NCBI RefSeq assembly: GCF_030433685.1
Contig: NZ_JAROCF010000001.1
Coordinates: forward strand, 3,658,001-3,722,000
Reading direction: 5' to 3'
Source of the DNA: Leifsonia williamsii
GTDB taxonomy: Bacteria; Actinomycetota; Actinomycetes; Actinomycetales; Microbacteriaceae
Length of the DNA stretch: 64,000 bases
Part shown: positions 17,194-26,659 of the stretch, piece by piece
Layout of the letters: every line of letters starts with the position of its first letter
Position numbering within the stretch: the first letter of the stretch is position 1
Translations under genes and position numbers: made by a program
Notes under the pieces: generated by a model
What the model saw: only the letters and a program-made list of their open reading frames with translations
Told to the model about the DNA's origin: nothing
Databases searched by the model: none

Positions 17194-18450
17194 TCAGTAG
17201 TTCTGCTGCGACGCGTACGCGGCGACGGCCTGGTTCTGCGCGTCGGCGAGCTGCTGCTCGTAGTCCGCCTGCGCCTCCGCATTGCGCGCCTTGAGCTTGC
17301 GGCCACGCGCGGCGAGCCAGGCGCCGGTCCAGACCGACACCTCCCGCGCGATGATGCCGGCGAGGATGGCGAAGGCGCCCAGCCAGACGGAGCGGAGGAC
17401 GACGTCGAGCTCCTCGGCCGTGCGGTCCCACGGGTGCGCGTCGAGCACGGCGGCGCCCACATAGACGAAGTAGACGAAGATCGCGACGAACAGGCCGCCC
17501 AGGATGTACGCCCACCAGCGCGCGCGGTTGAGGATCTGCACCAGGATCACCATGCCGACGAAGAACGCCAGCACCGGCGCCCAGCCCGAGTACTGCTCGG
17601 TGTAGAAGCGGGTGATCGCCGACACGAACTCGTCGCTCGGGGTGAGCAGCGCGCCCACGATGAAGACGGCGGCGGTCCACAGGATCGCGTACGCCACCGT
17701 GCCGACGAGGGCGATCAGGATGCCGAAGCCGCGGTTGCTCTTCTTCTTGGGGCGCTCCGGGCGCTGCAGGAAGATCGGGGCGACGGGCTGCGGCGCCTGT
17801 GCGGCGGGAGCGGTCGCGGGCTCGGGGGCCCACGTCGCCTCGCCGGTGCCCGCGGTGCCGTAGGCGGCAGTCGCGGTGGCGCCGGCGGCGGCGGCGCCGG
17901 TAGCGGCTGCACCCGTGCCGTTGCCGTTGCCGTTCTGCAGGTTCGCGGCCTCGGCGGCGGCGATCACTGGCGTGGCGGACTGCGCGGGGGTGGCGGTGTC
18001 GATGGTGGCCTGGCCGCCGGCGGAGGCGCCGGGCTCGCCGGGCTGCGCGGCCGAGCGCGCGATGGCGGCGGCGATCTCGTCGTCGCTCGCGGTCACGGGC
18101 TCCGGCTCGGTGACGGCGGGCGGCGCGGACGGCTGGGACTGCTGAGCGGAGGCGGAGGCGGACGCCGGGGCTGCGGCAGGCTGCGCCTCCGCACCAGCGG
18201 CCGACGGGCCGGGTGAACCCGCGGCAGCCGCCTGGGCAGGACGGTTCACGTGGCCGCGGGCCGAGACCGGCGCCGACGGCGGGGACGCGAGGTTGGGGTC
18301 GGTGTCGTGCGGCTCGCGGGAGGCGGGCTCCGGCGTGGCCGGCGCGGCCGCGGCGGACTCGGCGGGCGCGGTCGCCGGCGCCTGGTCGGCGTTCGCGGGC
18401 GGCTCGGCCTGTGCGCCGCGCGGCGCGGATTCCGGTGTCGTGTCGCTCAT
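17194..18450 (-). CDS. Ala/Pro-rich membrane protein at the end of the pilus cluster
   Basis: 418 residues from ATG 18450, chosen for a GGAAGG site; a longer frame to 18531 has none. The first ~220 residues are a low-complexity Ala/Pro/Gln/Glu tail, predicted disordered. Then come a basic stretch (RPERPKKKSNR) and four membrane helices, followed by a helical, Gln/Ala-rich C-terminus ending SQQNY. The function is not known. Its position 92 nt after pilO, on the same strand, makes a link to pilus assembly or to the cell envelope possible. Confidence 0.75.
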   Translation of the reverse strand: MSDTTPESAPRGAQAEPPANADQAPATAPAESAAAAPATPEPASREPHDTDPNLASPPSAPVSARGHVNRPAQAAAAGSPGPSAAGAEAQPAAAPASASASAQQSQPSAPPAVTEPEPVTASDDEIAAAIARSAAQPGEPGASAGGQATIDTATPAQSATPVIAAAEAANLQNGNGNGTGAAATGAAAAGATATAAYGTAGTGEATWAPEPATAPAAQAPQPVAPIFLQRPERPKKKSNRGFGILIALVGTVAYAILWTAAVFIVGALLTPSDEFVSAITRFYTEQYSGWAPVLAFFVGMVILVQILNRARWWAYILGGLFVAIFVYFVYVGAAVLDAHPWDRTAEELDVVLRSVWLGAFAILAGIIAREVSVWTGAWLAARGRKLKARNAEAQADYEQQLADAQNQAVAAYASQQNY

Positions 18451-18542
18451 CTCAAGCACCTTCCATCGGCCCGGCGGGCCCGTCTCGTCGCCAACTGTAG
18501 CAACGGGCAGGTCGTTGTCGAGGGAGGCCATACCGCCGTGCG

Positions 18543-19283
18543 CTACCCGGCCGCCGCCTCCCCGGCGCCGGTCGTCAGCACGTAGAGGAAGCCGCTGATC
18601 GTGCCGTCGTACCCGCTGCCGGACGCGGCCGGGCCCACATCCACGCCGTCGACGAGCACGAGCCGCGACCCCGCCTGCAGCGCCTTGACGAACGACAGGA
18701 TGCTGCCGTACTCGCCCGAGACCGTCGCGCTCACCGGCACGAGCACGAAGTTCTGGTCGTTCACCAGCGTGCTCGTGAAGGGCGGCATTCCGGGGACGGG
18801 AGCGGTGGCGGCCGGCGCAGAGGTCGCCGCGGGTGCGGGAGTGGCGGCGGGCGACGGCGTGGCGGTGGAGGTGGAGGTGGAGGTGGAGGTGGAGCCTCCC
18901 GAGCCCGCCCCTCCCTTCCCTCCAGGGTCGGCCGGCGGCACGTACGCCTGGCCGTCCGAGACCTCGGTGGCGACGACCTTCACCCCGGCGGCCGCGGCGA
19001 GCGCGTCGATCTCGTCGGTGAACTCGTCGGCCTTGCGGTCGGCCGGGATGGAGGCGCTCAGGGCGGTGAGCTGCTTCTTCAGCTCGGGGAGGCCCTCGCT
19101 GTCCTTCTTGAGGCGCGCGAGCACGGCGGCGTTGGCGGTGTTGGCGGTGCGCACCTGCGCGGTCTGGTCGTCGGCGGCGGACGCCTGGTCGAGCTGCGGC
19201 TGCACCCCGACGACCCAGCCGAGCACGACGACGACCGCCATCGCGAGCACGCTGGCGATGATCCAGAGCCTGGTCCTGTCCAT
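18543..19283 (-). CDS. pilO: Type IV pilus inner-membrane protein PilO-like
   Basis: 246 residues: one N-terminal membrane helix (about 8-28), a coiled coil (about 35-95), a low-complexity Ser/Thr/Ala/Pro linker and a C-terminal ferredoxin-like domain with 'YGSILSFVKALQAGSRLVLVDGV', typical of PilO/GspM-like proteins. It partners PilN and PilM to hold the assembly platform. The start follows the pilN stop by one base. The linker includes five GGTGGA hexamers on the plus strand (Ser-Thr repeats). No PilP or PilQ is present, as expected for a monoderm. Confidence 0.88.
   Translation of the reverse strand: MDRTRLWIIASVLAMAVVVVLGWVVGVQPQLDQASAADDQTAQVRTANTANAAVLARLKKDSEGLPELKKQLTALSASIPADRKADEFTDEIDALAAAAGVKVVATEVSDGQAYVPPADPGGKGGAGSGGSTSTSTSTSTATPSPAATPAPAATSAPAATAPVPGMPPFTSTLVNDQNFVLVPVSATVSGEYGSILSFVKALQAGSRLVLVDGVDVGPAASGSGYDGTISGFLYVLTTGAGEAAAG
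18864..18893 (+). repeat. Hexanucleotide repeat (GGTGGA)x5 inside pilO
   Basis: Five exact copies of GGTGGA encode alternating Ser-Thr in the PilO linker. Changes in copy number keep the reading frame, so linker length can vary without loss of the protein. Confidence 0.9.
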
Positions 19284-19284
19284 G

Positions 19285-20103
19285 TCACTTCCCCTTCGGC
19301 TGGAAGCGCTTCGTGTAGAGCGCCTCGCCCACGTGGACGGTCACGCTCGCGACGTACTGGTTGGTGGTCGCGTCGAAGTTGGTCGCGCCCGGCACGGCGT
19401 CGACGACTCCGTCGACCTTCTCGAGCGCCGATACCCAGGCGGCGACGTCCGGGAGGGTCGGGCTGTACGCCTCGATCGCGACCGTGCCGACGCGCGGGCC
19501 CTGGAGAGGATCGGTCGACTGCTGGTAGACGGCGATCGGAGATGCCGAGTCGACGGAGACCGATTTGAGGGTGACGCCCGCCGGTTGCACGGACTGGACC
19601 TTCTGCAGGAAGGCGTTCCAATCGATCTCCGTGGCGGCGCCGACCTGCTGGGCGGCCTCCGCGAGCGCGACCTGCCGCTGCACCTCGCGCACCTCGGCGT
19701 ACTGCTGCTGCTGGGTGAGGAGGTCGGTGGTCTCGAGGCGTGCGCCGATCAGCCGCGCCTGGGCGCCGATGTTGAAGGCGAACGCCGCTCCGACCGCGAG
19801 CACCATGACGAGCGCCACCACGAGCACGCCCCAGCCGAACGCGCGCCGCAGGCGGCGGTCGCGGCGGGCGGTGCGGACCTCGGGCGGGAGCAGGTCGACG
19901 CGCGGCTCGCCGCCGATGTGCAGGTCCTCCTGCCGCGATCCCGCCGGCCGGCCTCGGCGCTTGCGGGGCGAGCCCGGCGCCTCGGTGCCCGCGGGTGCGA
20001 CGGCGGGTGCGACGGCCGGGTTCCCGGTGGGCGGCGTCTCGACGCCCGGCCCCGCGCCGCCCTCGGAGGGCGGGTCGGACGGACGACGGAGGGTGATGCT
20101 CAT
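19285..20103 (-). CDS. pilN: Type IV pilus inner-membrane protein PilN-like
   Basis: 272 residues. The N-terminal ~75 residues are Pro/Ala/Gly-rich and cytoplasmic, then 'RVDLLPPEVRTARRDRRLRR', the PilN hallmark that binds PilM ('INLLP'-type motif). One membrane helix spans about 95-118, followed by a coiled coil and an alpha/beta domain. The ATG overlaps the pilM stop (ATGA). Together with PilM and PilO it forms the alignment subcomplex. Confidence 0.88.
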   Translation of the reverse strand: MSITLRRPSDPPSEGGAGPGVETPPTGNPAVAPAVAPAGTEAPGSPRKRRGRPAGSRQEDLHIGGEPRVDLLPPEVRTARRDRRLRRAFGWGVLVVALVMVLAVGAAFAFNIGAQARLIGARLETTDLLTQQQQYAEVREVQRQVALAEAAQQVGAATEIDWNAFLQKVQSVQPAGVTLKSVSVDSASPIAVYQQSTDPLQGPRVGTVAIEAYSPTLPDVAAWVSALEKVDGVVDAVPGATNFDATTNQYVASVTVHVGEALYTKRFQPKGK

Positions 20104-21149
20104 GCTGCGCTCCCCAGGGCCAGGCCGACCGCCGCCGACAGCGAGGAGCGCTGCTGCCGGAGCACGTCGGCGTTCAGGTGCCGCGACAACGCCACGGAGT
20201 GGAAGGGGTCGCCGACGGCGACCGGGAGCCGGGTCATCTCGCTCAACGCCTCGGGCAGGCCCGGCAGCTGCGCGCCTCCCCCGGTCACGACGAGCTGTGC
20301 GACCGGTGTCGCCGGTCGGGTGTTGACGAAGTAGCTGATGGTGTTCCGGAGGCTCGTGAGCAGCTCGCCGGTGACCCGGTAGATGATCTCGACCGCCTGG
20401 TGCGCCTCCGGCGAGGACACCTGACGGGCCAGCCCGATCGCCGCCTTGATCCGCTCGGCCTCGCCCGGCTCGACCTCGAGGCCGCTGCGGAGCGCCTGGG
20501 TGAGCTCGCCTCCCCCGGCCGGGATGATGCGCACGAACTGCGGGACGCCGTCGGTGACGATCACCACGCTCGTCGTGTTGGCGCCGATGTCGACCAGCGC
20601 GACGGTCCCTCCGATGCCCGCCCTGGTGATCAGGGCGCGGGTGACGGCGAACGGCAGGAGGTCGACCTCCACCGTGGTGAGCCCCGCCAGCTGGGTGGCC
20701 TTGACGTTGCCGAGCACCGCCTCCTTCACCGCCGCCACGAGGAGGCCGTTGACCACGGGACCGTTGTCGCCCTGCGCCTCCGACACCGGATAGAAGTCGA
20801 GCAGCGCGTCGGCGACGGGCACGGGCAGCATGTCCTGCACGAGGAAAGGGAGGCTCTCGCGGATGCGCGTGCGCGACATGCGCGGCACGGTCAGATCGCG
20901 GGCGAGCACCCGCTGGTTGCCCATCCCGAGCACCACCTCCTTGCTCGAGAAGCCGCCCTGCTGCCACAGCCGCTTGAGCCCGGCGGCCACGGTGTTCGGC
21001 TCGAGCACCTCCCCACGGCTGGCGGCGCCGTCGGGCAGCGGCACCTCGTAGTGCCGCAGCAGCGTCGGTCGCGGCTTGCCGGGGTCGGCGAGCTCGACGG
21101 CGCGGATGGTCGTGGAGCCGATGTCGATGCCGACGATGCTGCTGGCCAT
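20100..21149 (-). CDS. pilM: Type IV pilus assembly ATPase-like protein PilM
   Basis: 349 residues of the actin-like PilM family: 'VGIDIGSTTIRAVEL' (phosphate 1), 'VALVDIGANTTSVVI' (phosphate 2) near 190, and 'LVVTGGGAQLPGL' (adenosine motif) near 297. It is cytoplasmic and recruited to the membrane by the PilN N-terminus. ATG 21149 has AGAAGGAGG upstream. 35 nt separate it from pilD. Confidence 0.95.
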   Translation of the reverse strand: MASSIVGIDIGSTTIRAVELADPGKPRPTLLRHYEVPLPDGAASRGEVLEPNTVAAGLKRLWQQGGFSSKEVVLGMGNQRVLARDLTVPRMSRTRIRESLPFLVQDMLPVPVADALLDFYPVSEAQGDNGPVVNGLLVAAVKEAVLGNVKATQLAGLTTVEVDLLPFAVTRALITRAGIGGTVALVDIGANTTSVVIVTDGVPQFVRIIPAGGGELTQALRSGLEVEPGEAERIKAAIGLARQVSSPEAHQAVEIIYRVTGELLTSLRNTISYFVNTRPATPVAQLVVTGGGAQLPGLPEALSEMTRLPVAVGDPFHSVALSRHLNADVLRQQRSSLSAAVGLALGSAA

Positions 21150-21184
21150 GCGGTCCTCCTTCTCTGAGCGGGTTCGGTGCGGGT

Positions 21185-22030
21185 CTAGGCGAGTCCGAGC
21201 AGCGCCAGGTAGGCGCGGGCGACGGCGGGTCCGGCGAGGATGCCGAGCCACGCCCCGGCGAGCATCCACGGTCCGAACGGGATGCCCGTGCCGCGGCGGG
21301 CGCGGCGCAGGACGAGCAGCGCGACGGCGAACAGGCCGCCGAGCACGAATGCGGCGAACGCGCCGACGACGAGCGCGTCCCAGCCGAGGAAGCCGAGGAA
21401 GAGCCCGAGCACGCCGGCGAGCTTCACGTCGCCGAAGCCCATCCCGCCCGGGTATGCCAGCGCGAGCGCGAGATAGAGGAGGAACAGCGCGGCCCCTCCG
21501 ATCGCCGCACGCAGCAGTGCGCCGGGGTCGCCAGCGAGGAGGCCCGCAGCACCGAGCAGCAGAGCGCCGACCGCGTACCCGGGCAGCACGATGGCGTTCG
21601 GGAGACGGTGGGTGTCGAGGTCGATCAGGGCGAGCGCGATACTGATGGCCGCGAGATAGAGGTAGGCGACGACCTGCACCACCCCGGCGGCGAGCGCCCC
21701 CGCGCCGCGACCGGCCGGAGCCTCCGGCCCTGCCCAGAACCACCAGGCGACGACGCCGAACGCGACGGCCGTCGCCGCCTCCACCAGCGGGTAGCGGAGC
21801 GAGATGCTGCTGCGGCACGCCCGGCAGCGTCCACGCAGCACCAGCCAGGAGATGACGGGGATGTTGTCGTACGGCCTGATCTGCTCACCGCAGCTGCCGC
21901 AGGCGCTCGGCGGCGCCACGATCGAGCGCCCGGCCGGCACGCGGAACACGACCACATTGAGGAAGGAGCCGATCAGCGCGCCGAACACGGCGATCATCCC
22001 GACGCTGGTGAGGACCACGGTCGTTGTCAT
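21185..22030 (-). CDS. pilD: Prepilin peptidase / N-methyltransferase
   Basis: A24 aspartic peptidase that cuts prepilin leaders after Gly and methylates the new N-terminus. 281 residues, eight hydrophobic segments. The cytoplasmic loop has two CxxC pairs (CGSC and CRAC near 45-75), as in bifunctional enzymes. Catalytic aspartates lie in '[11 protein letters not shown]' and 'GFGDVKL' (the GxGD motif). The ATG overlaps the stop of the PilX-like gene (ATGA). Confidence 0.96.
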   Translation of the reverse strand: MTTTVVLTSVGMIAVFGALIGSFLNVVVFRVPAGRSIVAPPSACGSCGEQIRPYDNIPVISWLVLRGRCRACRSSISLRYPLVEAATAVAFGVVAWWFWAGPEAPAGRGAGALAAGVVQVVAYLYLAAISIALALIDLDTHRLPNAIVLPGYAVGALLLGAAGLLAGDPGALLRAAIGGAALFLLYLALALAYPGGMGFGDVKLAGVLGLFLGFLGWDALVVGAFAAFVLGGLFAVALLVLRRARRGTGIPFGPWMLAGAWLGILAGPAVARAYLALLGLA

Positions 22031-23862
22031 GACAGGGGTGCTCCATCCGGCCCGAAGGCGGTCTTGACCTCGATCTCGGTGGTGACGTCGTACGAGGTGG
22101 TGCGCGGGGTCGGGAAGCGCGGCGGCGGGGAGTTGAGGAGGCGGGAGTCGTAGCTGTAGGACTTGAAGAAGCCGCTCGAGCCTCCGGTGAGACCGACGGG
22201 TCCGCGGAACTTCTGCGCGATGGAGCCCGTCACGCAGAGGTACCCGCGCTTACCGGCCTTGTAGTTCTGCACCTCGAACGAGTGGTCGTTGGAGAGGATC
22301 GCCGCGTTGATCGTGCGCGCGCAGTTCGTGCTGCTCGCAGACGCCTCCCACGAGACCAGAGACGTGCCGGCGGTGCAGTCGTTGTACGCGTCCTTGGTGG
22401 AGCAGTTGACGGGGTTCCACACCCAGACCGAGTTGGCGCCGACCAGGCCGAGCATGTCGTTGGCGGTGTCCTGGTAGACGAGCTTGCCGGTGATGAAGGC
22501 GAAGTTGTCGGCGTTCACCGTCAGCGAGCCGTGCATCGTGCCCTCCACGAACACGTCTCCGGCCCGGCAGCCGTACGGGATCTTGGAGGAGACCGTCTCG
22601 TTGGCCACGGGATAGCCGATGCCGTTGCCGGTGCTGCCGCAGCTGAACGTGTTGTTGTTCGGGCTGCGGTTCGTGGCCCAGTAGTTCGGGTTGGTGGACG
22701 TGGAGGGGACCGTCTGGACGTAGATCAGGTTGTTCCACAAGGCCGTCGATGCGCTGATGCCGAGCGTCACACCGGTCGGATCGGCGAGGGTGCCGAGGTT
22801 CTGCGTCGCCGTCGACGTCGGCTTGCCCGGTGTCCCGCAGTAGGCGGGGTCGGTGTACCCGTTGCCGGCCTTCGTCTGCGTGTGGACGGTCCACGGCGAG
22901 TAGACCTTGACGGTGCCGTTGGGCATGAAGGTGATCTTCGTCGGCCCGGTGTAGAGGCACCCCGGGTTCGGAACCTTGTCCGGGAGGTCGGCGCGCACCT
23001 GGTCGAGCTGCTGCTGCACGGCCGGGATCTTGTAGAGGGAGGCGTTCTGCGGCGGTCCGGCGCTGAAGACCGGCGTGCCCGAGCAGCTGCTGCCGAGCTG
23101 GGTATAGAGCTTGCCCGACGCATCCCGCTTGGGGTTCGCCGTCGTGACGCGCTTCTTGAACGTGCCGCCGCAGATGTTGAGGGTGTCGTTGGAGTGCACC
23201 TGGCCGTCCAGTGTGTCCTGGGTGACGAAGTTGATGATGCAGTTCGCGTCGAGCGACGGGTTCTCCCACGCGTGGAGCACCGTGCAGGTCTTCGTGTTCA
23301 CCGCCGGGTCGAGGATCTCGTAGTCCGTGAAGTACACGTAGTTCGTGAACCCGGCCTGCTTGATGTTCGCCACGACACTGCGCGTAACCGTGCCCACCTT
23401 GCCGGTCGCGCGCAGGCGCAGCACGCCGTTGCTCTGGAACTTCGAGTTGTCGACCTCGTAACGGAAGTACGCGTTCACCGCCATACCGTCGGTGAGCTTC
23501 ACCTGCGCCCACTGTCCGTTCGTCGCGATGTCGAACGCCAGGTTGGTCGTCGGCGGATTCTTCACCGTGGAGGCGGAGCCGTTCGCGATCGTGAAGGGTG
23601 CGTCCTTGTTGCCCCACTGGTAGTACGTCGGGTCGTTCGTCATCCGGCCCTGGTAGTCGGCGACACCGGCATAGGCGGCGGACATGGCGGCATCCCAGTC
23701 GGCGTCGTGGTCGGAGCGCACGAGTCCGGAGACTGCGAACGTCATCGTCAGCGAGACGAGCAGGAGCAGCACCGACGCGATCCCGACGACCATCGCCAGA
23801 GCGACGCCGCGGTCGCCCGACGAGCGGACGACCCGGAGGCGGGCGCGGAGGAGCCTCAGCAT
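22027..23862 (-). CDS. Large PilX-like pilus protein
   Basis: 611 residues. An N-terminal hydrophobic helix (about 20-45, '[20 protein letters not shown]') after a basic start resembles PilX/GspK minor pseudopilins. The rest is a long exported beta-rich domain with many cysteines (for example CTVLHAW, CGGTF, CLYTG, CGTPG, CGSTG, CRAG, CSTKD), probably disulfide-bonded and exposed. It is not a known enzyme. The ATG overlaps the upstream stop by one base (TGATG). It is likely a minor subunit or tip component. Confidence 0.8.
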   Translation of the reverse strand: MLRLLRARLRVVRSSGDRGVALAMVVGIASVLLLLVSLTMTFAVSGLVRSDHDADWDAAMSAAYAGVADYQGRMTNDPTYYQWGNKDAPFTIANGSASTVKNPPTTNLAFDIATNGQWAQVKLTDGMAVNAYFRYEVDNSKFQSNGVLRLRATGKVGTVTRSVVANIKQAGFTNYVYFTDYEILDPAVNTKTCTVLHAWENPSLDANCIINFVTQDTLDGQVHSNDTLNICGGTFKKRVTTANPKRDASGKLYTQLGSSCSGTPVFSAGPPQNASLYKIPAVQQQLDQVRADLPDKVPNPGCLYTGPTKITFMPNGTVKVYSPWTVHTQTKAGNGYTDPAYCGTPGKPTSTATQNLGTLADPTGVTLGISASTALWNNLIYVQTVPSTSTNPNYWATNRSPNNNTFSCGSTGNGIGYPVANETVSSKIPYGCRAGDVFVEGTMHGSLTVNADNFAFITGKLVYQDTANDMLGLVGANSVWVWNPVNCSTKDAYNDCTAGTSLVSWEASASSTNCARTINAAILSNDHSFEVQNYKAGKRGYLCVTGSIAQKFRGPVGLTGGSSGFFKSYSYDSRLLNSPPPRFPTPRTTSYDVTTEIEVKTAFGPDGAPLS

Positions 23863-24545
23863 CACGACCCCGTTCCGACGTTGGCCATGCTGATCGTGTT
23901 CGTGAGCGTGACCGCAGTGGCGGCCCCCGTCGGCTGGATCGTGATGGTGACCTGGATGGAGGCGATCGTCGCCCGCTGCGTGTCGGTGATCAGCGCGGCG
24001 GGGAGCAGCGGGCCCCCCGCCTTGTCGAAGTAGCGGAAGACGACGGCGCCACTCGGGATGGAGTTGCACAGCGCGCGCTTCACGGCCGGAGCCGCTGTGA
24101 GGCGGTTCGGGAACGCCCAGTGCCCGTTCACCCCGGCGACAGCCGATGTCGGATTCCACTGCTGCTCGATCAGCCGCCCGTTCGTGTCGACCGAGAACTG
24201 GGCCATGACCGGGCTCTCGGCTCCGGTCAGGTTGACGTAGGCGTAGAACGCGACGCTGTTGTCCGTCGCGGCGAGGATCGCGGGCTCGGCCTGCTGGCCG
24301 CCGGGCGTCGGGTTGGTCAGCGGGTTCGGCGTGGCCGCGCGGAGCATGCGCGCGGCCTGGTTCATCCCGTTCGATGCCTGCCGAGTGCCGCCGTCGATGG
24401 ACTGCGCGAGGCTCACGCTGTGGGTGCCGGCGACGAACATCCATGTGCCGAGGGTCGCGATCAGGGCGGTGAGCGCCATGGCGATCAGCAGTTCGATGAG
24501 GGTGAGACCGGCCTGCTCGCGCCGCAGACGGGCGAGGAGGCGCAT
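23862..24545 (-). CDS. PilW-like minor pilin
   Basis: 227 residues. The class III-type leader is clear: MRLLARLRREQAG cut before 'LTLIELLIAMALTALIATLG', with the conserved Glu at +5 of the mature protein. The body contains the 'ARMLRAATPNPLTNPTPGG' stretch common to PilW-type subunits. Its ATG shares one base with the stop of the gene before it and its stop shares one with the next, so the three minor pilin genes are tightly coupled. Confidence 0.88.
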   Translation of the reverse strand: MRLLARLRREQAGLTLIELLIAMALTALIATLGTWMFVAGTHSVSLAQSIDGGTRQASNGMNQAARMLRAATPNPLTNPTPGGQQAEPAILAATDNSVAFYAYVNLTGAESPVMAQFSVDTNGRLIEQQWNPTSAVAGVNGHWAFPNRLTAAPAVKRALCNSIPSGAVVFRYFDKAGGPLLPAALITDTQRATIASIQVTITIQPTGAATAVTLTNTISMANVGTGS

Positions 24546-25963
24546 CACGGCTGCCTCGGATCGAGGGTGAAGATCGTGGAGCTCGTCCACGCCGGGCTGC
24601 CGGCGGGAAGGGTGATGGCGCTGGAGGTGAGGTCGGTCGTCGTCGTGGTGGTGTCGTTGCTCGCGACGACGAGCTTCCAGCTTCCGTAGGGCAGCGCCAG
24701 GGTGAGGGAGTTGCCGCTGCTGGAGAGCTGGGCGAACTTGAGGGTCATCCCCGTGTCGCAGCCCGGGTCGCCGCTGGCGGCGTTGCCCGCAGCGCTGATC
24801 GCGCGCACCCACTTGCCGCCGAGGCCGCCGCTGGTCGAGAGCGTGATCAGCGCCATCGGTACCGTCACCGGGTTGGCAGACCCGGGTTCGGTGGTGACAT
24901 GCGCCCGCTGGCCGACGTTGCCACTCGCGTTGGGCGTCGACCACTGCAGCGGGTCGACGGAGTCGCACGCCGGCTGCGGACTGCCCGCGGCGACGAACGC
25001 TCCGGCGATGATGTCGTAGCCGGAGACCGCCGGGAAGAGGGCCGTGCTCGCCTTGTACGCGGGCGACGACGCTGTGCCGCCGGTCACCGAAACCGTCGTG
25101 AGGGTCGGGTCGCCGGTCGGCTTGAGCGTCAGTGGCAGGTTGCGCGGAAAGTACACACCGAGCGGGGCGCCGGGCGCCAGTGTGATCGCGGGGGTGGCAC
25201 GCGTGTCGTACTGCAGCTCAACGACGGCCGACTGGTTCTCGTAGACCGGGACCTTCGTCGCCGGCTGGGTCGCCTGGGCGGGCGTCAGGCGGTTGTCGCC
25301 GGAGGCGCCGATGGTGACGACGTACGAGCCGGGCACCACCTTCAGCACGTAGCTGCAGCCATCGGCGTCGGTCGCCACCGGGCCCGGCGTGATGGTGGTC
25401 GCCGAGTTGGGCGAGATGGAGGTGTCGGGCACCGCGGAGACGGGGATGCCGGCCGCCGCACTGCCGTCGGCGCGCGTCACGTGCACGATGATCGTGCCGG
25501 AGGAGGGGTCGTTGATCGGACCGGCGGGAGCGATCAGGGTGCTCGCCTGCACGGGCGCGGTGTTCGGCCGCATGCCGGTCCACTTGACGGAGACGTTGAA
25601 GGTCTTGTTCTGCAGGATGCCCGGGCCGCCGCAGTCGCTGGCCGCACCGGTGCTGGTGACCCAGCCGACGGACTTGGTGATCGTGTACCGCGTGCCGTCG
25701 AGGTCCTGGGTCACCTCGCCGCTCTTGACGGCGAAGACGTCGGTCTGCGACCGCGCGATGTCGATCTGCTGTGCGGCCAGGTTCGCGGCCACCTCGGCGG
25801 CGCGGGAGGAGCGGGTCAGGGTCATCGACAGCGTCAGCGAGTACGCGACGAGGACGGCGACGATGGCGAACACCATCATCGCGATCAGGACCTCGATGAG
25901 GGTGAAGCCCCGGTCGGCGGCTGCGGGGCGGAGAAGGCGGTTCAGGCGGTTCACGGGGGTCAC
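24545..25963 (-). CDS. Large PilV-like minor pilin with Ig/regulatory-like domain
   Basis: 472 residues. Prepilin leader 'RPAAADRG' then 'FTLIEVLIAMMVFAIVAVLV', with Glu5. Far longer than a usual PilV (about 150-200). After the pilin part comes a carboxypeptidase-regulatory/Ig-like domain around 155-250 ('IIVHVTRADGSAAAGIPVSAVPDTS...', 'GCSYVLKVVPGSYVVTIGASGDN'), followed by further beta-rich sequence. This architecture fits a tip adhesin or a surface-binding subunit. A GGAGGT site precedes ATG 25963. Confidence 0.85.
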   Translation of the reverse strand: MTPVNRLNRLLRPAAADRGFTLIEVLIAMMVFAIVAVLVAYSLTLSMTLTRSSRAAEVAANLAAQQIDIARSQTDVFAVKSGEVTQDLDGTRYTITKSVGWVTSTGAASDCGGPGILQNKTFNVSVKWTGMRPNTAPVQASTLIAPAGPINDPSSGTIIVHVTRADGSAAAGIPVSAVPDTSISPNSATTITPGPVATDADGCSYVLKVVPGSYVVTIGASGDNRLTPAQATQPATKVPVYENQSAVVELQYDTRATPAITLAPGAPLGVYFPRNLPLTLKPTGDPTLTTVSVTGGTASSPAYKASTALFPAVSGYDIIAGAFVAAGSPQPACDSVDPLQWSTPNASGNVGQRAHVTTEPGSANPVTVPMALITLSTSGGLGGKWVRAISAAGNAASGDPGCDTGMTLKFAQLSSSGNSLTLALPYGSWKLVVASNDTTTTTTDLTSSAITLPAGSPAWTSSTIFTLDPRQP

Positions 25964-26037
25964 CTCCCTTCGGTCGGGGTCCGGGGGTGGAGGGGGAGGC
26001 GAGGCGCCGCTGGTGCGAGCGGCGCCCCGCCTGAGGG

Positions 26038-26472
26038 TTACGGGGTGCAGTCTCCGTCCTTCGCACCCTCAGACTCCGTGATGTGGAACGTGTGGTCGGC
26101 GGTGCTGGTCGCCTCCACGCAGAAGCTCGTGGCGGAGATCGTGCCGCTGGGGGCAATGTTGCCCTTGACGTCCGCGCCCTTCGTCGCGCCGTAGTCGTCG
26201 AGTGTGCCATCCGTCAGGGAAGGCGCCGTCGCACTCGAACCCTTGTCCGTGTAGTAAGCGACGATGGCCGTCTTCACGTTGGTCAGGTCGGACTTCACCG
26301 ACGCGTCCTTCGCGTTGTTCTGCACCCCGATGTAGATCGGGATGGCGATGGCGGCGAGGATGCCGATGATGATCACGACGACGAGGAGCTCGATCAGGGT
26401 GAAGCCCTTCTCGTCGTCCTCGAGCAGGCCCTTGCGGCGAGCGTTCAGCTTGCCCATCAGTCGGAAGTACAT
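26038..26472 (-). CDS. pilA: Major type IV pilin
   Basis: 144 residues from ATG 26472; a TTG at 26484 is possible. Long basic leader ending DDEKG, then 'FTLIELLVVVIIIGILAAIA', the classical type IVa N-methyl helix, with Glu5. The globular part is short and ends with a cysteine pair (SFCVEATS...GDCTP) that would form the D-loop disulfide. It is placed between pilC and the minor pilins with 187 nt of leader holding strong hairpins, so it probably has its own promoter and level control. Confidence 0.93.
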   Translation of the reverse strand: MYFRLMGKLNARRKGLLEDDEKGFTLIELLVVVIIIGILAAIAIPIYIGVQNNAKDASVKSDLTNVKTAIVAYYTDKGSSATAPSLTDGTLDDYGATKGADVKGNIAPSGTISATSFCVEATSTADHTFHITESEGAKDGDCTP

Positions 26473-26602
26473 TGCAGTGTCCAATCCATTCGGTCGGGTA
26501 GTGCGGGGGTCGGCGGCTGCGAGGACCGCTTCTGGACGACACGCTAGTTCTCGGCGGATTTGCAGAAATATCCCCCGTGAGAGGGGTTTTACGGGGGTTT
26601 TT

Positions 26603-26635
26603 CACCCCAGATATGGGGTGATAACACCCCGTATC
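26603..26635 (-). promoter_or_regulatory. Nested hairpins in the pilC-pilA gap
   Basis: Three hexamers CACCCC (26603-26608), GGGGTG (26615-26620), CACCCC (26625-26630) can pair in two exclusive ways. The stronger stem (26610-26635, 11 bp with one G-T pair, ATAA loop) and the alternative stem (26603-26620) share the GGGGTG strand. On the minus strand this follows the pilC stop by 24 nt. It may terminate the upstream transcript or act as a switch for pilA. Confidence 0.6.
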
Positions 26636-26659
26636 TCTTGACCCACGGGTCCGAAGACG

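Noticed and set aside
18864..18893. CRISPR-like repeat
   Set aside because: Pure hexamer repeat inside a coding region, without spacers.
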